NCBI GenBank assembly: GCA_003255065.1
Contig: QAOA01006962.1
Location: 65,724-129,723 of the forward strand
DNA from: Cercis canadensis
Lineage: Eukaryota; Streptophyta; Magnoliopsida; Fabales; Fabaceae
Direction of reading: 5' to 3'
DNA length: 64,000 nucleotides
The notes beneath the pieces were generated by a model that was not told the origin of the DNA, did no database searches, and saw nothing but the letters and a program-made list of their open reading frames with translations. This document shows, in pieces, positions 58,811 through 64,000 of the stretch (positions within the stretch are counted from its first letter, which is position 1; each line of letters begins with the position of its first letter). A program made the position numbers and the translations under genes.

Positions 58811-59970
58811 ATAAGAAAAAAAATGGGTTTTTTCACGGACAAAGTTCATGAGAAATGCACAAATATTCCATGAGAAACAAATTAGTCATGGAATTTATCA
58901 CAGACAACAAGGTGAGAGGAAAACAGTTATGACAAAATGGATTTCTCACGAATTTTCTTACGGACAACCTGTGTAACACGTGAGAACCTCTCACGTATGA
59001 CTCGTGGATGTTCTAACAGACAATGTCCATAAGAAACTGTGTCGAAACAGTTTCGATGATAGATTCTGCGAGAATTTCCTTTTTTTTCTCAAAAATGTCT
59101 AATTTTTTTTCTAAACAATTAATTATTAATTTCAATGAAAGGCATTATATATAAAAATCACTAAATTTTATTAATCAAAATGTAATAACAATAAAAAGTG
59201 TTATACAATGAAGAAAAAAAAAGTACACTACAATTTCCTAAACCCTAATCTCTGATGTTGTCGTCTCCTAAGTCCTCGGCTGAATCATCATCGTCGTTAG
59301 CCAAGGGCTCATGGGTTGCATCGGATGGCGTACCCTAAAAATAATAAACTTTAAATTGTTATTAATGTGAAATAATAAACTTTAAACCCTAAAAGAATAT
59401 TAGAACTAGATATTAGAATTAACTTACTCATTCTTCCCGTATGGCCAGATCCACATCCGACCATCAACCTCTCGGTAGCCGGGAGATGGTGATTTCAAAA
59501 TCTTCGGAGTGGCATGCGTCGACCCTCTAGCAGTTGACGATCTAGATCTTAGGGTGGGGGCTCTTGAGTACCCGTCATGCGTCACACTGGGTAACGGTGT
59601 ACGCGCCAACCCAGGGGTCAGCATAAATAAAGGCAGGGTTGTCTCGGTCTGAGAAGTCCAAGCAACAACCTTACTTTTGTCACTCCTGAAGGGCAGCTCA
59701 GATGATGGAGATGAATGCCTATGATCGTCTGACATCTGTCATACAAAATAGTCGTTAATTCATCATAAATTAATAACACAATAAACCCTAAACCTTAAAT
59801 CCTAAACCACAAAATCCCTAGCCTTAAATCCTAAAACACAAGTCATAAACCCTAAACCCTAAAATCAAGAACCTTAAACCCCAAACCCTTAACCCCTAAA
59901 TCACTAACCCTTAAACCTTAATCATAAACCCTTGACCCCTAAACCCTACCCCTAAATCCCAAATCTCAAA
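58811..59970 (-). mobile_element. CACTA-derived block, copy C
   Basis: Terminus CACTATAAGAAAAAAAATGG (one change from CACTACAAG), subterminal CATGAGAAA repeats, an acidic exon (minus, about 59250-59335, NDDDDSAEDLGDDNIRD), the small frame 59424-59735 and a telomere-like array at 59780-59970. Same layout as copies A and B. Confidence 0.75.
59424..59735 (-). CDS. Small CACTA-encoded protein, copy C (103 aa)
   Basis: MSDDHRHSSPSSELPFRSDK to MWIWPYGKNE. It reads through the point where copy A stops. No catalytic motif. Same interpretation as copies A and B: leading exon of a deleted transposase-type gene. Confidence 0.5.
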   Translation of the reverse strand: MSDDHRHSSPSSELPFRSDKSKVVAWTSQTETTLPLFMLTPGLARTPLPSVTHDGYSRAPTLRSRSSTARGSTHATPKILKSPSPGYREVDGRMWIWPYGKNE

Positions 59971-60136
59971 TCCTAAACCCTATTATCATCCATTAAGTTA
60001 AGTAGTTGAATGTCCACATCATTAATGCATGCTTAAGGCTATAAACCCCCTTTTTTTTTTCTCCTTTCCTTCTGTTTCATCCATGCTTAATATCATTTTG
60101 CAAAACAAAAGTTTGATGCCTACCAACAATACCACC

Positions 60137-60749
60137 ATGCATTACAAAGTTTCTCTTATCTTTTGTTATCTTGGTGTTATGCGCATGTTGTGCATTGTTT
60201 GTACAATGTTCGAGTATTATTTATGCAATGTATGTGCAATTCATGAGCAAAATTCTAAAAAATGTACAAAATTTAAATTTCTTTCATTTATATATTGCTC
60301 CATTGCATATAATTGTTGGATCTACCACTACTTTTGATCTTCCAACACCACCTCTTCAATTGAATCATAATCATTTTAAATTGGCCCTCCAATGGCCACC
60401 TTCCTTTTGCCTCGCGGGCCAGCCAGGCAAACAATCTATTGCCTAGACGGTTCACCATCCATGGTTTTTGGCCACAGAAAAATGGTATGAGGCTACCATC
60501 GTGTCCAAATTACCACTTGGTTCAGCAATGGCGAGTGTTTGATTTTAAAGAATTCCTTGAAAATAGAATTTCTTTCTTTCATTACTCCTAACATATATAT
60601 GTGGTAGTATCTAAAGAACCAAGGAGATCTCCAAGCTTTATGACCCCAACTAAAACATGCAAACTAGACAGCTACCTTGTTATATTTGAACTATGAGTGG
60701 GTGAAGCATGGGAGCTGCTCTGCAACATAATTTCCAGCACCCACATATT
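60137..60749 (+). pseudogene. RNase T2 (S-like RNase) pseudogene, copy C, truncated
   Basis: Leader MHYKVSLIFCYLGVMRML, core HFKLALQWPPSFCLAGQPGK, CAS I FTIHGFWPQ at about 60451, MRLPSCPNYHLVQQW, and CAS II EWVKHGSCSAT followed by TAA at about 60728. Sequence shared with copies A and B stops at 60749, about 28 bases before the copia LTR, so that insertion or a linked break removed the rest. Frameshifts between leader and core and before CAS I are shared with copy B, so decay began before the copies separated. Confidence 0.8.
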
Positions 60750-60894
60750 ATCAAAAGTCATAAGATTATAACATATTGTAACAGCCCCTTAGTTTCTATA
60801 TTTTTGAATTAGTTGTATAGATAGCAATAACCCGTTAGTTTCTCTTCATTCAAAAATAATTGTTCCTTAATGTCAGGAAACAATTTCAAACTGT

Positions 60895-61254
60895 TCTATA
60901 TTTTAGGATCTCCAACAAGTGTTTGTTATCCTACTTGTATATTTAACTGCTGCAAAGTGTATATGAAAAATAGGGTTAAATTCTTTAACCTATTATGGTA
61001 TCAAAGTAGCCACAAGTAGTATAAGCCGATCCAAAAAAAAATTTCTCTCTCCTATTCCCTTGTTCTTCAGCACNTCTATATTTTAGGATCTCCAACAAGT
61101 GTTTGTTATCCTACTTGTATATTTAACTACTACAAAGTGTATATGAAAAATAGGGTTAAATTCTTTAACCTATTATGGTATCAAAGTAGCCACAAGTAGT
61201 ATAAGCCGATCCAAAAAAAAAATTTCTCTCTCCTATTCCCTTGTTCTTCAACAC
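60895..61254. repeat. About 180-bp duplication flanking a gap N
   Basis: 60895-61073 and 61075-61254 (TCTATATTTTAGGATCTCCA ... TTGTTCTTCA) are near-identical around the N at 61074. They duplicate the LTR end and primer site of the copia element. Likely an unmerged overlap. Confidence 0.8.
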
Positions 61255-61256
61255 TC

Positions 61257-64000
61257 ATGGGTGCCGAATATGACCCTGCAACTATCCTTAACACCAATGA
61301 ACCACACCAAACTCTCATCAGCGTCGACGTTCCTACTCAAGCCTCTCTCAAACTTACCTCTACCAACTACCTTTCTTGGAAATTGCAATTCCAAACCCTC
61401 TTCATTAGCTATGACCTTCTTGGCTATATTGATGGCTCCAAACCATGTCCACCAGCCATCTTGACCCAAGCCAATACAACCAGACCCAATCCCAGTTACG
61501 CTCTATGGACCAGACAATATCAGCTGATACTCAACACAATTATTGGCTCTATCTCACCCACCATTATTCCTTTCATAGCTCAAGCCACCACCTCTAGACA
61601 AGCCTGGACAATTCTAGCCAACACCTATGCTAAGTCGTCTCGTGGCTGCATTAAACAAATCAAAAACCAACTTAAAAACACCACCAAAGGCTCCCTTGGC
61701 ATCACTGAGTTTATGCAAACAATCAAAACTCGAGCTGATGACCTTGCTCTTCTTGGAGCCTCACATGATGAAGAAGAAATCACAGACAAAATCCTCAATG
61801 GTCTCGATGATGACTACAAAGAATTAGTCCGAGTTGTCCAAGCAAGAGATTCCTCTATCACCTTTGAAGAACTTCACAAAAAACTCCTCAATTTTGAAGC
61901 CTCTATTCAATCCATCCTACCTGAGCCACACCATTTTCCAGCAACTGCAAATCCCACATACAAAACCAACAACAAAAATTGGTGACCTTCTCAACCACAA
62001 GGCAAAGCCACCAACAACTGGCGCCCATCATTCAACTCAACTAACTGCCCATCTGCTGCCAACCATGCAGGACCCCATGCAGCACTGGGCCCTCGTCCAC
62101 CTCCTAGACCATACCTTGGTCACTGCCAAATATGTAAGATTCAGGGTCACACTGCCAAATGGTGTCCCTCATTTCGCCTCATACCAATTCACACCTCCCC
62201 CACATCCAACTCCTTCCAACAAGGCACACCATGGCAACCACAAGCTCACCTTGCCACTAATAATTCCACCACGCCATCCTGGCTTCTAGACAGTGGTGCA
62301 TCACACCATGTCACCTTTGATATAAGCAACCTCTCCCTACATACTCCATATAGTGGCACTGATGACATCATGATTAGAGATGGATCCAATCTTCCCATCA
62401 CCCACACTGGTTCCACTTCTCTCAAAACTCCTCATAATAGCTTTACATTAAACAATGTTCTCTGTGTTCCATATATAAAAAAGAATCTAATCTCCATATC
62501 ATAATTTTGCCATTCTAACAATGTTTCCATAGAGTTCTTACCATCCACTTTTCTTGTGAAGGGATTTCGAACTGGAGTAACACTGCTGATGAGACAAACT
62601 AAAGATGATGTATATGAGTGGCTAACCTCCTCCCCTTTGATTGTCTTCTCCACCATAAAGACCACTTCCTTTTACGAGCACCATCGATTAGGACATCCTG
62701 CTTTTCCAATTCTCAAACATATTGTTTCTAGCAATCATTTAGGCATATCTTCCTCCTTATCTCTTGATTTCTCATATAATGCTTGTCTTCGCAATAAAAG
62801 CCACAAATTGTCTTTCTCTAACTTTACAATTGTCTCTACTAAACCTTTTGAAATCATATTTTCTGATGTCTGGACCTCTCTAATTTTCTCACATAATGGC
62901 TGTAAATACTATGTACTCTTCATTGATCACTTCACTAAATATATCTGGTTTTACCCACTTAAAAACAAATATGATGTCAAAGAAGTCTTTATAAGATTCC
63001 AAGCCATTGTAGAAAAATACTTCAATTCCACCATCAAAACCCTCTACTTTGACAATGGTGGTGAGTACATCTTCCTCGCTACTTTTCTTTCCACCAATGG
63101 TATTTCTTATCTCACCATTCCACCACACACACCTAAACACAATGGTTAATCTGAAAGAAGGCATCTTCATATCATCGAAACAGGACTTGCCCTACTCACT
63201 CATGCTTTTATACCCCTTTCTTACTGGACTTATGCCTTTACCACAGTCAACTACCTCATCAATCGAATGCCTACTCCCACTTTAGATCTTTCCTCCCCCT
63301 ACCACAAAATATTTCTGACAATACCAAATTACTCGAAGTTAAGGGTCTTTAGCTGCTTATGCTACCCTTGGCTTAAACCTTACACATCACACAAACTTGA
63401 ACCACAGTCCAAGCTATGTGTTTTCCTTGGGTATTCTCTCACTCAAAGTGCATACTACTGTCTTGATCCTTCAACCTCAAGAATCTATGTCTCAAGACAT
63501 GTCAAATTTGTTGAATCTTAGTTTTCGTACTCTTCACTATTTGTTCTGTCCTCTTGTCCTTAACCTAACCCCATCGCCACTTGGATTCCTGCACCTATTA
63601 GGGTCATCTCAACCACTTCCACACCGCCACTCACTATGGCATCTGAAGTCATCGTTCCTCAGCAACCTCTATGTGCAACTCTAATACACACTCCAGTAAA
63701 GTTTCACCCACCAACACAACCCAGCCCGCTAATCCAACCCCACCACTACCTATCCCAACGCCATCTCTTACTCACCCAACCGAAACTCATCCACTTCCAA
63801 CTCACTCAATGACCACCCGAGCCAAGAACCACATTCATAAACTAAAAACTAAGATGAACCTTCTTACCCAACTCTCAAAATCAAATGACCTTGAACCAAC
63901 AACCATGACTAAGGCCCTTTTAGATCCAAAGTGGCGTCAAGCCATGTTTGAGGAGTGTGATGCATTAGTTAGAAATGGAACATGGGAACTAGTTCCACCT
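61257..64000 (+). pseudogene. Copia gag-pol polyprotein, interrupted, runs off the window
   Basis: One frame, set by the ATG at 61257, carries gag (LTSTNYLSWKLQFQTLF, GLDDDYKELV), a zinc knuckle CQICKIQGHTAKWC (62124-62165), protease WLLDSGASHH (about 62280), pre-integrase HHRLGHP, and integrase residues in FSDVW, YFDNGGE and SERRH. Premature stops: TGA 61983, TAA 62502, TAA 63147 (just before the catalytic-Glu segment) and TAG 63519. Beyond that, the frame shifts and RT begins with DPKWRQAMFEECDALVRNGT and GTWELVPP at the window edge. Known relatives make all replication enzymes from this polyprotein; this copy cannot do so unaided. CAA/CAG/CGA codons would explain three of the four stops. 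Confidence 0.88.

Larger units (their letters stand above)
60777..64000 (+). mobile_element. Ty1/copia retrotransposon, 5' part, decayed
   Basis: The probable 5' LTR runs from TGTAACAGCC (60777) to about 60994. A primer site TGGTATCAAAG follows at 60996 (initiator Met-tRNA type) and is repeated at 61176 because of a gap-flanking duplication (60895-61073 / 61075-61254 around the N at 61074). Coding then follows gag, protease, integrase, RT order, which defines copia. The 3' LTR lies outside the window, so age from LTR divergence cannot be read. Confidence 0.9.

Noticed and set aside
32856-60749. Self-incompatibility S-locus
   Set aside because: T2 RNase remnants alone are not enough. All three copies are broken, no F-box or SLF-type gene is visible, and I cannot place them in the S-RNase rather than the S-like subgroup from CAS I/II alone.
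1-64000. CRISPR arrays, bacterial operons, ribosomal RNA or tRNA genes
   Set aside because: The sequence is plant nuclear. The regular repeats are microsatellites, telomere-like arrays or transposon subterminal repeats. I saw no rRNA, and tRNA genes cannot be excluded without a covariance search.

Overview
This is nuclear DNA from a flowering plant, most likely a eudicot. The evidence is AT-rich intergenic sequence, spliced plant-type genes (GH5 mannanase, ABCC transporter), plant-only transposon families (CACTA with the plant En/Spm transposase domain, MAIN-like/plant mobile domain, Ty1/copia, Mutator-type MITE) and degenerate TTTAGGG-like arrays. I cannot name the species. Thirteen single N characters mark assembly joins. 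At least six are flanked by near-identical direct repeats and are probably contig overlaps that were never merged.

Layout. 0.3-4.5 kb: a decayed MAIN-like (plant mobile domain) gene whose first intron-like gap is a 1.4-kb telomere-like array, followed by a near-perfect foldback at 4.55-4.73 kb. 5.3-8.3 kb: rearranged gene fragments, including an inverted duplication of a GeBP/DUF573 domain that forms an 80-bp-arm hairpin. 9.1-11.2 kb: unclassified repeats. 11.7-15.4 kb: an element with inverted ends carrying a captured YTH-domain exon of CPSF30. 16.3-19.3 kb: a complete but coding-dead CACTA element with target duplication. 22.2-28.7 kb (minus): an ABCC15-like transporter pseudogene with five in-frame stops and several frameshifts. 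31.4-47.8 kb: a tandem segmental duplication whose units carry CACTA-derived sequence joined to RNase T2 (S-like RNase) pseudogenes; a solo LTR and a Mutator MITE with clean target duplications lie inside. 49.8-51.9 kb: the one clearly intact gene, a five-exon endo-beta-mannanase. 53.4-53.8 kb (minus): a small secreted peptide with a hairpinin-like cysteine pattern. 58.1-60.75 kb: a third CACTA/RNase T2 unit, cut off by a Ty1/copia element that runs out of the window at 64 kb.

The genes do not form a pathway. The window is a TE-rich interval with one functional enzyme gene, one plausible peptide gene and several host-gene fragments (RNase T2, CPSF30-YTH, GeBP) duplicated or captured in repeat contexts. 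Where I could read the lesions in ABCC, CPSF30, the MAIN-like gene and the copia element, most premature stops are those made by C-to-T (or G-to-A) changes, as expected of long-methylated DNA. The mannanase is open throughout, which argues against general sequencing error.
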